Shown here: positions 12,758-25,700 of the stretch, in pieces
How positions within the stretch are numbered: position 1 is the stretch's first letter
Layout of the letters: each line of letters begins with the position of its first letter
NCBI GenBank assembly: GCA_050084985.1
Contig: JBITNC010000001.1
Coordinates: 80,476,001 to 80,540,000, forward strand
From: Nageia nagi
Lineage: Eukaryota > Pinophyta
Direction of reading: 5' to 3'
Length of the DNA stretch: 64,000 nucleotides
Translations under genes and position numbers: made by a program
Notes under the pieces: model-generated
Database searches by the model: none
Told to the model about the DNA's origin: nothing
Seen by the model: the letters and a program-made list of their open reading frames with translations, nothing else

Positions 12758-12868
12758 GATAGGTCTTTTAACATCATTTTAAACCCATTGGTTTGTATGA
12801 CTTATCAAAGTTTGTCCAAATATAAATATATATCATTTATATATTTGAATAATTATTTCTAATTGAAT
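12758..12868. repeat. Dispersed repeat block Q, copy 1
   Basis: It is similar in direct orientation to 17945-18055, sharing GTCTTTTA-CATC, TTTAAACCCA--GGTTTGTA and TATCAAA. With block P it brackets the LINE remnants between about 13 and 18 kb, but P and Q occur in swapped order on the two sides. Confidence 0.5.
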
Positions 12869-13579
12869 TAAGAAGTATAATAAAATCATCAAGCTTGTGT
12901 TGGTTATCTTGGTTTAAGAATTTATAGATCAAGTTGTAATTACAAATACTTTTGTAGGTTGTCTAATTGTAAACTAGACAAAAAGAAATGAGTCTCATAT
13001 TCTATGGTATTTAGGTTACAAAGCTTACAAATTATTTGATCCCAAGGTGGTTCATATATTGTCCATCAACAAGTTTCACTATGTAATTCATGTTAATCAG
13101 TTCTTAATAGTAAGCTAATTTTCTTTTATTTTTTATATTATCATCACTCCAATATTCTTAATTTACTTTATTTGCAATTTTAAGTTATTGTATCTGAAGG
13201 GGTTGTGTTATTTTGTATGTCCCAAAGATCAAGCCACTTATCATAGTCTTTTAACCAACCTCTCTTAATATTTGTATGGGTTAGATAAATTTATTATGCA
13301 ATTATAGGAAACCTAAGATGATATAATATGTTGAATTTATAATTGTATAATATATATCATCTTAAAGATTCATTTTCAATAGGGAGTAAACTAGCTTCCA
13401 TGAGAAGGATAGGGTATGGTGTGTTATTTTTAATTTTGAATTTATAAACAACAAATTATTTTTGAATTTGCCCAATTTTATTCCATGTTTTCTATGAAAT
13501 GCTTCAATCCAAAGTTCATAGATATATAGTTTTACTAGAGTTACAAGGTAAGAGGAAAGAGCTTTCTTTTTTTTTCCTA

Positions 13580-14050
13580 GTTTTAAAGTCCTGCATTTTT
13601 ACACTTACTTTTTAGGCTATAATAGGCTTTCCATCTAGGAGAGATTCTTTTTTCAATATTGAGGTTCCAATTTAATTTTATATTTATATTGATGCCTAAG
13701 TATTTGTATGAGTAAATCACCATTAAGGGAAGATTTTTAAAGAGGATTGTAGGATGAAGCATATTTTTATAATTGATGATCATAATTTTAGTTTTATCTA
13801 CATTAACAATTAAGCAATATGTAATGCAAAATATTTGAAAGATATTTTATTATTTTACAATATCAATGTATTGTTTAACTAACATGATAATATCATCTAC
13901 ATAAAGTAAGGGAATAATGATGAGGTTGTAAAGGTATATGGCTATGCACCCTGCTTTTTGAATATATTTTTATAGTTGATCTATATAAATACTAAGCAAA
14001 GTTGAGGATAGTGGATATCCTTATTTAATTCTTAGAAACTACAAATCAAA
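13580..14050 (-). pseudogene. LINE reverse transcriptase remnant, C-terminal half (RTE-like)
   Basis: On the minus strand a YVDDIIML active-site motif (about 13890) is followed by KYLGININIKLNWN--IEKRI and WKAYYSLKSKCKNAGL. That order (YVDD, then YKYLG, then W-nn-EKRI) is the C-terminal part of plant RTE/LINE reverse transcriptases. Stops break the frame. The N-terminal part of probably the same element lies at 17161-17361, with another element between. Confidence 0.65.
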
Positions 14051-14079
14051 AGCATCACATAAACCCTAAATACTTTGGA

Positions 14080-15071
14080 AGCACTATTTATTGATGCATT
14101 ACTACTCAAACCACTAGAGTTACTTCTTATGGTTGTGATATTAGGAATTTCTCTTCAATCTCAAATTCTAAAAGAGCCCTTTTACCCTCTATATGTAAAC
14201 TCCCTAGCTTACTTAGGCTTACTATTTTTGATACATTCTTTTTTGTTTATTTCTTACTCTTACACATCAAAGTTGCACTAGGTGCTTCCTTTCTCTTTTT
14301 ATATGTATTTTTCTCGCAAGGGGGTCACTATTAAGAAATGATAAATACCACATGAGTGCATACTAGGGGGTATTTTTAATATCAAGTTGAACTATCAATA
14401 TATCAGTAAGTATTTTATAAAAGGGAGGGGGATAAGCGTGTTTAAAGTTTATACAAAATATTTTATAAGGATTTTATTTACTATTGTTTGTGAGTGTATA
14501 ACTTTGAACACTAAACAACCATAAAAAGATCAATATATCTTTCCATTTGCATCAATTGGTGATCTTATATGATCAAAAAAGATTATGTAAGAGATAAAGG
14601 GAAGAACCATTACAAAAATCATTTTAAAAAGAACATTTCTTTTTACACTTGCATATACGAGAGAAGCTACTTGGTTTTCATCATCAAGAGTTTATCTTAA
14701 CAAATAGATCCATAAATAGGTCTCTTGGACTTATCAACAAGGACGTAGGCTATACTCTAATTTCATCATCAAGATAGTCTTCATTCAGGTCATCGTTTCA
14801 AGTGATCTTAAATAACAGTAGATGATGGTTTCAATTGAAAAAGTATTGGATCATTATAATTCTAGGTGATGATATCAAGGGGTGAAACTGCTAAGGGTAA
14901 TTAAAAATTGATTTAATTCTTTTCGATAAAATGGTAAGTTTTAAAAAGGGTTATTATTTATTATATAGGGGTTTAATTAGCTTGACCATTTGCTCTTAAA
15001 CAATTTTCATCGAACTAATTACTAATTTTCTTTTCTATAATATTGTCATATAATGTAGCAAGTATTAAATA
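14080..15071. other. No recognised gene
   Basis: The sequence is AT-rich and lies between the LINE half and the small LTR element. No domain or clear repeat was identified. Confidence 0.35.
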
Positions 15072-15264
15072 TAGTATTACACCATAGGTAAAATGTTTAA
15101 GTTTGTTACTATTTATCTTTTTATGGTTATAGAATTCTTGTGACTATTTATTAGTTCACTAGACTTATCAAGTTATATATTATTATGAGAATACAATTAA
15201 TATAGTCTAGTATCATAAAATCTCACATAGTATCAAAACAAGTTGAAGATCAAGAAATGGGCTG

Positions 15265-15579
15265 ATGAAATTATCCACCCGCTTAGTAATATGGAAATCA
15301 TTTTTTTTTTGTTTTGTAATAATCAATTTTCATCAACACCAACATCAAATAACATATGAGGTTTACAACACTTTAATGAATAATGTAAATATGACTGTAG
15401 CAAGTAATGAATCTGATCCTAATCCTAACGATAGCATAAGAATAGAAAACTCATTCTACTTTACAGTTCTACACCATAATGTTGATAGGCTTGACGATGT
15501 TGATGTGTTTATCGAATACAAAGAACAATTGAACATAGACAATTGCTTCAAGCTCTATGTTAAGGTCATACATACTTAA
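15265..15579 (+). CDS. Unrecognised 104-residue open frame in the small LTR element
   Basis: This is the first ATG downstream of the PBS. The N-terminus contains a hydrophobic run (FFFCFVIINF) and the rest is acidic and Asn/Asp-rich. Similar-looking but interrupted sequence continues to about 15840. I do not recognise a family. It could be a degraded gag or a captured host fragment. Confidence 0.3.
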   Translation: MKLSTRLVIWKSFFFCFVIINFHQHQHQITYEVYNTLMNNVNMTVASNESDPNPNDSIRIENSFYFTVLHHNVDRLDDVDVFIEYKEQLNIDNCFKLYVKVIHT

Positions 15580-16704
15580 AACCAAATCCATGTCAAGATC
15601 GTCCCTACTACAAACTCAAACTTGCACATCATTATCCTTGGTCTCAAGTATGACATTATCACAACGTGAGGTAGTGATTATGTTGATTTTGTCCTAAAGG
15701 ATGTTAGTAACAATGATTTAAAGGTGATGATCCTATTTATTATTGAGTTTAGAATTAATCAAAGAGGCACAAGCTTGAAATATAATAGATATACCAACTA
15801 TTTTTTAGTCAATAGCGTTAGCTTTCCTTTCTTGTACATGTTGCATTAACAAGCATATTCACTAGGTTGGACAAAGGTGTTCTCAATGCATGCACAAAGG
15901 GTGGTTGTTATACCCTTGCCAAGGTTATCATGGGGAACAAGCTCCACATTACAATTATAGATGACTGCCACGATGTATTAAAGATGCCATTAGTCATGAT
16001 ATTTCCCTCAATCATAAGATGAATAATGAGAGTGATTGGGTGGTTGTGCATAGAGAGAGCATCTTTAAGCCCTAAGTTATCTATCATTCCATTTGCTAAG
16101 GTATTTTAGGTATCCACCAAGATAACTTTGCTCAAATTCGTTATGTTGAGGTTGGTAAGAAAGCTTATGACATAATGGGTATTTGAAGTAGATCTCAAAT
16201 TACAAGCGACATTAAAGGTTATTGATGATTTCATAGTGGAGATAGTTTGGTCTAGATTCCTAAAGAAATATTATTGGAGTGTATAATCAGTGGAATCTTA
16301 TAGTCCTAAAATTTTAAAAGAATAATTTATATTGGGGGAGGTTGATATATCCTCTCCTTATATATTGAGCATTAGATTCAGAAGATACTTCAAGTTGTCA
16401 TAGGAGATTAGAGAAATGAAGAACTACATTCGACAAAATAAATCTCATAAGTAGTGATTTCCTCTATTACACTTGGCACTCGTAGTGATTGGTCATCCAT
16501 GTAGTCTAATAGGATGAAAAGATTACCATAAGGATGCTCATAATCAATAAGCCAAAAGGTGAATAGATGTGTTTGTCCCCATTTACTAGATGAAACGATT
16601 GGATGTATTTATCACCAATCACAATTGTTAAAGATGATTAGCATGCATGTCCAATCATAGATCATGATTATGATTGGATGTGTATCCCCAACTATAATGA
16701 TTGT

Positions 16705-16730
16705 GAAGAGGTGTGTGTGTGTGTGTGTCC
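16705..16730. repeat. (GT)n microsatellite
   Basis: A run of about nine GT dinucleotides. Confidence 0.9.
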
Positions 16731-17160
16731 TTGCTCACAACTATAGTGTTTGGATAACATGGATATCCCTATCCAATTGAAGTAGATAATCTTGAATGGT
16801 TGAGTGTGTCCTTGTCCATAATCAAATGAAGAAGCATAGTGAGACAAATTCCATTATTGTTCATAAATCTCTATTCATACTATTTATTGATGAACTATTG
16901 ATTATGTTCATCAAGTAGTTATTAGGACATTATTCTTATTTAGAGATTGATGTAATAAATGAGGTGCCAGTGATAGTATTACATCATAGGTAAAATGTTT
17001 AAGTTTATTATGATTTGTCTTCTGTGGTCATAGACCTCCCATGGATATTTGTTACGTCACAAGACTTACGATGTTATGTATGTATAAATATGCTTGTGAT
17101 AATACAATTGATATAGAACAAATCTTAAAATCTCACATAAAAGGACATATCATAATAGTT

Positions 17161-17361
17161 CTATAATTTGATAGGTTGTTTGTCTCCAATTTTGTATATA
17201 GAAATGATTAAACTTATACTCCATTGCTTAGAGAACCCATCCTTAAGAGATGCATTGAAAAGAGTTTGGATGTGAGGAGCAAGAATTTTTGCTTGATATC
17301 CTTCTATATATTTGGAATTCCCTTTTGATAACCTTGTCATCCCATCCTTAATATCCTTCAT
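17161..17361 (-). pseudogene. LINE reverse transcriptase remnant, N-terminal part
   Basis: On the minus strand the frame reads IKDGMTRLSKGNSKYIEGYQ, then LAPHIQTLFN and SLIISIYKIGDKQP. This corresponds to the fingers region of plant LINE reverse transcriptases (gKA-d-eGyqaE, lf-n, ii-i-KsGdk). It fits the missing upstream part of the fragment at 13580-14050. Confidence 0.65.
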
Positions 17362-17944
17362 AGAAAAATATTATTTTTGGTAAAAGGAAAGGCTATAACT
17401 TGGGAAGTGACATCCATATTTAGAGGGCATATATAAAATTATTTGAGATAATAGTTCCTACTAGTTAAGTTAATTTGAGGTTCAATTGTCACTTTTCTAG
17501 GTGAAATTATTTTTCAAAACTATTTTGAATTATGTTTACATAAATCTAAAAATAATTCTTGATTTAAAAATATTTATTTATTATTTTTAACCAAGATTTT
17601 GTATTCTTTTATTTTATAGTGCTTATATGTATTATTTTGAGCAATCTTAATATTTTTTCTAACAACTTTACATTCCATGTCAAACCATCTATTTACTTTT
17701 CAATGGTATGGATGATAGACTTTTGATAAGAACATTTGTTGATGCAAGTAGATAATTTTAAGGTGAACTTATTATATAAATTTGTTATTGAGGATAGAAT
17801 AAAATCAATCAAAAATCACCATAAAAGAATAAAATTTAAAAGAGTTACCAGCATTTTGTTAAAACATTTTTGGCCCCACAAAGTTGATTCTTTGCACTAA
17901 GGAATAGATCTACTTCAAGAAAACTGGATCTATACATAGACAAG

Positions 17945-18055
17945 TCTTTTAGCATCCCTTTAAACCCAACGGTTTGTAGAATCTATCAAAAGTTGTTTAG
18001 AAACAAAAAATCTATCAATTAAGTATTTGAATGACTGTTTATCACATAATTAAGT
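17945..18055. repeat. Dispersed repeat block Q, copy 2
   Basis: Direct-orientation copy of 12758-12868, with substitutions and small gaps. Confidence 0.5.
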
Positions 18056-18279
18056 TATAGCTAATTTATCACTTAACCTTTACATTTTCTCTACAAAAAA
18101 AATATATACCAAAACTCCAAATCTACTATTCCATCCATACTTGCCAAAATCAATGGTCTATACCACTTGCTATGAAACAAACAAAAAAAAAAATAGAAAT
18201 TCAAATAATATTCTTTAAATAATTTGAACGATCCAAGTATTTTAAACACTAATTTAAAAAACAAAGTTCACATTGAATA

Positions 18280-19020
18280 TTAGAAACCCTTACAAGTAGG
18301 AAAATACTAAGATATTCCTTTAAAGAATCACTCAATAATAACTACTTCAAGATGACAACCTCAAGTTCTTCAAATGCAATCCTTGAAGTTAATATTACAT
18401 GAATACCATCATTATTGATTATCTAGTGCTTACATAATTAAGTATCAATCTTATTTACCTTTTTACCTTGTATAAAAATACCATGCACCATTAACCCAAT
18501 ACTACAAGTTTTTTTCAAATTTAACCCACTAACTACTTGAGTTATATGCCATTTGTCGAGCTATTATTACATGAACACCATCATCATAGATTCTTTGATG
18601 CTTATATGATTAGATAGGTATCAATCCTTTTTTCCTTACATAAAAATAGCACACAGCATCAACTCAATACTACAAGTAATATAGCCTTTTTCTATCTTTA
18701 ATCCACCTAACTACTTGAGTTATAAACTATATGTAACTCCATATACAACATATATCATGACTCTTTGTATACAATATATTATTTTCATTTGAATTACTGT
18801 TATTACCGTTTGTTAGCGGAGTTGGGAGACAAGCTGGTGTGAAGGCACTTGCATTGAAAGTTTAATGTTCAATTCTCACCTCCTGCATTGGTGATACTTA
18901 AAAACTGATGATAGATTCTACAAATCAATAGGTTTAAAAGATTATTAATGTTGATTTTACCTTCTTTTTATTATATTCCCATAATCTTTATCTACCCTCC
19001 TATAGTATCATGAAAATATT
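18280..19020. repeat. Dispersed repeat block P, copy 2 with an internal duplication
   Basis: Matches 10650-11070. The central portion (from ATTACATGAA to the TTGAGTTATA motif) is present twice here, near 18390-18550 and 18565-18725, which makes this copy longer. A SINE-like insertion splits its end. Confidence 0.5.
18812..18905 (+). mobile_element. tRNA-derived SINE fragment
   Basis: An A-box-like TTAGCGGAGTTGGG (18812-18825) is followed about 45 bp later by a B-box-like GTTCAATTCTC (18867-18877). This is the split polymerase III promoter spacing of tRNA-like SINE heads. The arms do not fold into an intact tRNA, so a functional tRNA gene is unlikely. Confidence 0.5.
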
Positions 19021-19628
19021 ATAACTTATTTAGGAAAGAATTTTACAATACCATTCCTTATGGATGAAATCAACTTTATTATTGCCATTTAAGTGATATC
19101 AGGATTACTAAGTTTCAAAACTTTCCCTTTTTTAAATTGCTGAGTTGAGCAGATGATACTTTAAATAGTTAGGAGTTACTAACAAAAAGCAACAGCATAA
19201 GTATAATTATATGGGAGCTCTAACAGCATAACAAATATATTTAAAATTACTGGAATGGAAACTTCAAATTAATAAGCTTCAGTCATTGCATATAGTTAAC
19301 TTCCAATAAATAATGAATGATATTATCAGAATGAAAAATCAAATCTTCCCCTTGTCAATGAAAATTTTGCAACCTCTTCTAATCACGTGGGAATAGTAAC
19401 AAATTGGAAAATAGGTAAATATAGTGAAACTTTTTCATCATAATCTGCCATTGGGCACTATCTAACTTGTAGCAATTGCCTACATAAGCTCAGGTAAAGT
19501 TGTAGGCAGTATACGATTTTTAAAGCATACATCTCCAGAAATGTAGACTTCAGTAACCACTCCAAACTTTTTAGATGGACATCTAGAGTGCACTCTCACA
19601 AGTTTTTACAAGATCAATACACTTTAGC
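19021..19628 (-). other. 3' flank and likely 3' UTR of the malic enzyme gene
   Basis: The sequence lies downstream of the stop codon on the minus strand. No other gene was recognised. The UTR length is unknown. An AATAAA-like signal can be read on the minus strand near 19070. Confidence 0.4.
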
Positions 19629-19700
19629 TTACTTCTCATTTACCAATGGTGTGTATTGTGGAAACCACATATTTTCCTTCACATATTGCACTCTTTCCTC
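19629..19700 (-). CDS. NAD-ME2: NAD-ME exon, last coding exon
   Basis: It has 24 codons, begins EERVQYVKENMWFP and ends VNEK with TAA at 19631-19629. The acceptor TTGTCCAG precedes it on the minus strand and the frame joins the previous exon in phase 0. Confidence 0.9.
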   Translation of the reverse strand, partial: EERVQYVKENMWFPQYTPLVNEK

Positions 19701-22700
19701 CTGGACAAGGAAGAAAAGGTGATTCATGTTAAGACATGCAAGTCCTAGAATGTTAAAAGGTTAAATAACTAGGATGAGAGGATTAGTAATTTAGATGACT
19801 GGCTTACCATGGACATCTCTCGGAGCTCTTTTCGAGTTGTTTCTCCATACCCATCTGCAAGATTTTCTGCAACAGCAGCCCCTATAACTGCTGCTCCAAC
19901 TTCCATTGTAATATGTCGTATCCTACAAAATAAAGTCTCACAAAATTATTCTTGTAATATTATGTCAAACTTCAAATCCCACCAAAGAGGATAAGAGTTT
20001 CAAAATCACAGTTCACATTACTGTGACCTTAGTAAGATACTTGAGGTAACATGCTAATATCAATGCAATGATTGCATGCACTGTAATATTGTAGCTTTTT
20101 GTATAAACAGCATTTAGAAATATATTTTCAATTTGTATTCCTATGGCTTTAAACAGTTCAGGTTATAGACAAGTTTTCATGTCATCCATTCACAAAAATC
20201 AATGCAATAGTTAAAGCAACTAACTTCTGTTTGAAGGTGACTAGACTTAGGTTTCATTGATTTATCTAGCCCCCTTTACAAGATGGTCCTAGGTCTTAAG
20301 TTATTTGAGATGAAGTCCCAATCATTTACAAACCAATGAATGACAAATAAATAACAACTACACATATTAGATATAAAAAATGCATAACTGTATAAAGAGA
20401 GAAGTCACATAGGATGATGTGATCAGACTGAAGCCCAGTAGCTTGCTATCCTAGATGATGTCCACAGGTCAATCCCTTCAATTAGATGCATTGATAAACA
20501 CAGCTAGAGGTCCACGCTTTACCAGCATATCCTATGCATAGAAGATCAATGATGATGATTTCATTTTGAATCATTGATTCCGTTTATTGGAGGCTTTGGG
20601 CTCAGAGAAGAATAAAATTCTAATTTGAGAAGGGCCACATATCTCCTCATTCCTAAGCAAGCAATAATGATTATTCTGAGCAACATGGTCTGACTACAAA
20701 CTTAAGCAGCCAAGACATACAAAACTTTGAAGCCCTTGCCACAAAATTATTTTCTAAAGCCTTCAAATATCACACTGCATCTCACCTTCCAAAGCTAATA
20801 AACGGTCATAACCAAAGAACATACCAAAAAAAACTATGCAAATCACTAATTAATAAATTTAAAAACTAGTGAAGTATACTAAGATCTAAGTTAGGAAAAT
20901 CGGAATCCTCAAAAATCACCAAAAATAGGAATTGGGTAGGTAAAGGATTCGAATCGGATCGGATCCAATTTTTTAGCAAACAGATTTTTTGGGATTTTTT
21001 CCGATTCAGATTCCAATTTTTTCGTCCAGTAAATTGTGATCGGCATAAAATTGGCTGAGGATTTTTGAGGCTTTTTTGGGATTTTTTGAGGATTTTTTGG
21101 GATTTGAATCAATGACATCTCTAGCTCCAGGTAACAAAATACATGTTCAATTTTTTTAAAGTGAATTACCCATTTAGTAACATCTTAAAAAATGCGTATC
21201 TTATTTTTGGCAACATTTAATGTTTTTGTTCCTTGACACTTGTACAAATCATTTGATTATGAGACCTTTCATGTTTTCTTAATGTCTTTTGGTCCTCGAC
21301 ACTTGGACATTCAATATGTAATACAAAACTCTACAATTTCTTTGATATGCAATGTTGGATATTATACTTTGTTATTCTATATGGAATGTTGTCTATTTGA
21401 TATGAAATGTTGAAATATAGCTAAAACTGATTTGTTTCAATGTCAAATAGGAGAAATTCCTTTATTTTTTCTCTGTCAATTTTTTGCAAATTTTTGCTGT
21501 TTTTTGGCAGATTTTTTTCGATTTTTCAATAAAATCCGAATCTTGCAACCAAACAATTCCGATCTGATTTCGATTTTTCTAACTATGACTAAGATAATTA
21601 CAGAACTCGACGACACTAAAAATAAGACTTTTCAATCCATCTTTAGAGGCTAAAACACTAAATTGGATAAGCACCAAGGGTCCACCGGAGCACGCTCTAG
21701 AATTTCCCAAACGCGCTCTCGGCGATCCGAAGCGCCGAAGCGGCCCTGGAGCAGTTGAGAAGCTCTAGGAGCGACTAAAAAAAATTGCACATGATTTTTT
21801 TTAAAAAAAGGTCAAAACTTAAAATGAAAAACATAGTTTAATACTTGATAGTTATGGTTTTGCTATTTTGGGCCTTTGACATTTTGCTACTACAACATTA
21901 TGACTCATGTTGATATTATGACATTATGTACTACACTGATTCAGACTTGTTTGTGATTTAATGACATTATGGCTTGTTTTGATTTCTCATTTTTGCCTTT
22001 CAGATTCATACTTGATTAATATTATGATTTTATCATTATGTTTTGTAATTTAAATTCATATTTGATAGTAAAAATGAATTAGAAACAATGAACATGAAAA
22101 AATCTAAAAATCCTAGGGATTTTCTACTAGCTGCTCCGCCTGCCGAATCGGAGCTGCTCCCTAAAAATGACTCTCCGCCGCTCCCAACTCACCGTGAAAC
22201 CTTGATAAGCATAGTGAAGTAATTAGAATTGGCAGAGGCTAATATTGACTAAAGCTCACATAATGTTTATGCCAACACCTATGACGGGTAGGATGAACTT
22301 ATCCTTTATCACATTTAACTTCTAGAATGCTGTCACTACCCAATTATCAGGACACTTGTTTATTTACTCACTCCAATCATTTTTGGAGAAGTAATCAAGT
22401 GCATTTGCATCCCTTTCATATATCATCATGTTAGCTCGAGAATTACGAAGTTGTCTACAAAATAAGCATTTAGAAACTGTTAAATCAGAAAAAAGAGTTA
22501 CACTTGGGGGCTATCAATGTCAGTCATTTCCATAAAATAGCTGATGTCAATCAATTGCTATGGCAGAAACAAATGGTGCTGAAGGGCACCCTTTTCTGAT
22601 GGTTCTTTGTAAATGGATCAAATTCAAAAGTGAACCAAACCCTACAAAACACTGCCACTGAGAGTTTCAGTACAGCCATATGAAAGAAAGTTGTAAAGCC

Positions 22701-25700
22701 TAGGCAGCCTAGCTTGTATAAAATAAAGTCCCATGCAACTCTTTCCTAAGCTTTATTAACATCAGGTTTTAGGAAAAAAGCATTTGACTGAATTCAAAAG
22801 CCAATGTAATTCATCCCAAGCTTTGATTAGGTTATCATGAATGAATTTTCCTTTTAAGAAACAAGTCGATTCTTTCTGGCAATCTAACAAGCATCCTAAT
22901 TTTTCTAACAGATGTTGAGCTAGTATCACGTTAGATATATATTTAGAAATGTAGCAGAATGACAACTCCCAAACATCTAACATTCAGATCCCCTCAGGAA
23001 TAAGACTAATAATTTCTGAAATGATTTATTTTCCCATGGCCTTCATTCCAATTGAATCTTGATAGTATTCAAGAAATATTTACTGATAGTAAGCCACTTT
23101 TCTTTTTAGATTCCACAAAGTAGTCATATTGCCCTGGTGAATTGCCAGCTTTCATTTTTTTATGTTAAAGCTGCTCTTCCAATTCAATATCACTAAAGAA
23201 AGTGTGTCCATAGCTTTCAACCTTTTTAGGTACTTACTTGAAAACTCCATACAGGCACTTCAAAAGGTTTTATTGCCAATTGAAATAAAACTACTTTGAA
23301 AATGCATATCAAAAATAAATTCACAAAGGTGATTGTATTCTTTTTTATCTCCAGCTTGTCCTTTCAATTTAATAACTGGAAATAAAATTTGAGTGTAGGA
23401 AATCCATAAAAAGTTGCTCTAAATCTAGCTCGTCTATCCTTAAAATTTTCAGATCATCTAAATTGGGCACTATTTCCCTAGAAGCTACCTTTTTTTCTCT
23501 ATTATCTAGTTCTTGCTTCTGAGCATGAAAATATTGAAACAATCTTATGATTCCCTTGCTTGCATTTTGAATCATATATCCTCAACCTCCAAAGATAATG
23601 TTGCAGGCTCCCCAAAAAGAACCCAACCTTTAAGTCCTCATTCGATTCTAGAAGGGAAAAATTCATCTTAAATAACTTATGAGGTATTTCTTAGAAATCC
23701 ATTCCAATAATCTGCTAAGCAAAGCAGGGATAATTTCCAAACAAACAATAAAAACATCCATAAAGGATGGTGGCTCGCCATTAGAAAAGAATGGTGCAAT
23801 AGGAAGTTATCATTGAATCCATCTAGCCTGACCTGAGTACGATGTGACCTTGTCTGACGATGTATCACATCTTAAATGCCAAAAATCTGCTTAAATTCAT
23901 TCCATTCTTTCAGTTTCCTTGAACAAAGAGTTGTACCACCATCTACCACATAATTCAACCCTAAATCATCTTAGCGATAGGAAAAGTTTGAGCAATCCAC
24001 TGCAAAAACTGGAAACTACCAACAACACAATCAGATGCACAAGCAAAATATAAACTCCAAAAGTTTCCCCTTGAAAGGGTGGTCATTCAGCAACAAGAAG
24101 CGATTGGATCCTTAGAGGCACCGAATACATGAGAAGAATGCCAACTAAAAATAGTAAACATAATGTCCTTTTTCCCTGCCTTGTGAGATATAATGATGAA
24201 ATCTCCATTCTGTTGATTCATCAAATTTCCTAACTTGATGTTTGTAGCTATCTTGAAGAAAAGCACAACAGCATGCAAGCTATTAATCGCTTCTTTGATA
24301 TTTACATGTTGTTGTGGCTTCCACAACACGCCTCAAATTTTTTAGCAAGTTTAGGGACCCTTACATTTTGGCGAGGAGTTGTTTAACAAGAGTGACCAAG
24401 ATGGTGGTGGTTTGATACCAAGAGGTGTTGGAGACCGGAATTGATGAAGGATGATCAGCATTGGACCTCTAGGGACAATGGATCAAATTATGGCTAAGGC
24501 ATGATTGAGCACATGTCCGAGAGGAGACAACACCCACATGCCTCTCAGACTTGCGCTAGGACTCCAGAGGATCTAGATGATCGTTCCAAGAAGCAACAAG
24601 CAACTTTGACAAAGTCCGAAGCATCCCTCTCCTTAGCGCAAGTCAAAAGGAAGACAAACTGCTTGTCTCATCTAGGATGTGCGCTCAACCCATACATGCT
24701 TTCCTGGCGCAAGTGTGGCCTAAGACACCTCTCATGACTCACTTTGGACTTGCGCCAACCTTGTGGGGGCTTCAGGAGATGATTTTGAGCGACCATGATG
24801 AAATTTGGCTAAGTCTAGAACAAATCTTCCTTGGGCGCATATCCAAACGAAGACATCCTTCATGACTCTTGGAGGACTTGCGCCGAACTTAAGAGCACAT
24901 TTCGAGCGCACCTCCAATGCAAGACACCAATTTTGTCCCCCTTTGGACTTGCGCTAGGCATTCTTGGCCATTATCCCGGTGCAAATAGACATCAAGACAC
25001 ATCTCATGACCCTTGGAGGACTTGCGCCAAGCTTGTATGTCCCTTTCCAATGCAAGTGAGCACCAAGACAGAGGTGGTGACCTCCCTCAGATTTGAGCCA
25101 GCATTCCAGGACTATCAAGGAGTATTTTGAGCAACTAAAGACGAAATCGGCTAAGTGAAGAGCATCCTCCCTTTGGGCACAAGTCGGGAAGAGGACAATC
25201 ACCATGACCCCTTCCACACCTACACTAGGTTCACATCCCTCATCCCTAGCGCAAATGCAACAAGCTTGTCTCCCCTCACACATCCGTTGGCCGTGTCTGC
25301 CCTCATCCTCGACGCAAATCCGGCCCAAGACACCCATCTTGTCTTCCTGGAAACCTGCGTTGCCCATGAAGCCACATCTTGAATGCATGCCATGACCAAG
25401 ACAAGCACTCTGATCATCTACACACCTGCATCAAGCTTCCAAGTCCAAGTTCAAGGACAGGGACCTCCTCAATAGCTGATTGGTGAAGGTTTCGATCCAA
25501 GTATTGCAAGGGTGAAAAGGGTCGATGGACTTGTTGGCACCAGTTGTTGGAAGACATGACATTTTGGATGCAATATTTTAATTTTCCTTTTTACGCATAA
25601 GTTAGTTATTTTGGACTACAAATTTTATATATTTTTGTTAAAGCCTTGTGACGGATGATGATTTGCCCCCACAAGTGCTAGACTCAATCTGGTGGTGCCA

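Larger units (their letters stand above)
15072..17137 (+). mobile_element. Small LTR-type element with PBS
   Basis: Direct repeats at about 15072-15227 and 16974-17137 share TAGTATTAC-CATAGGTAAA at the start and AAATCTCACA at the end. Directly after the first copy is TAGTATCAAAAC (15228-15239), a degenerate initiator-Met PBS. The true LTRs may begin further upstream where the copies no longer align. The 1.7 kb between them has no polymerase motif. The element lies between two halves of a LINE. Confidence 0.55.

Noticed and set aside
16331-16345. GGGGGAGG as the polypurine tract of the small LTR element
   Set aside because: The sequence after it does not align with anything before the first LTR copy, so it does not define an LTR start.
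18812-18890. A functional tRNA gene
   Set aside because: A- and B-box-like motifs are present but the acceptor and anticodon arms do not pair; a SINE head fits better.
20909-21118. 69-codon Lys/Pro-rich open frame
   Set aside because: It is a translation of GATTTTT-type low-complexity sequence inside a TIR element.
24954-25388. 144-codon open frame on the minus strand
   Set aside because: It lies in the GC-richer tandem array of family A, where stops are rare in several frames at once.
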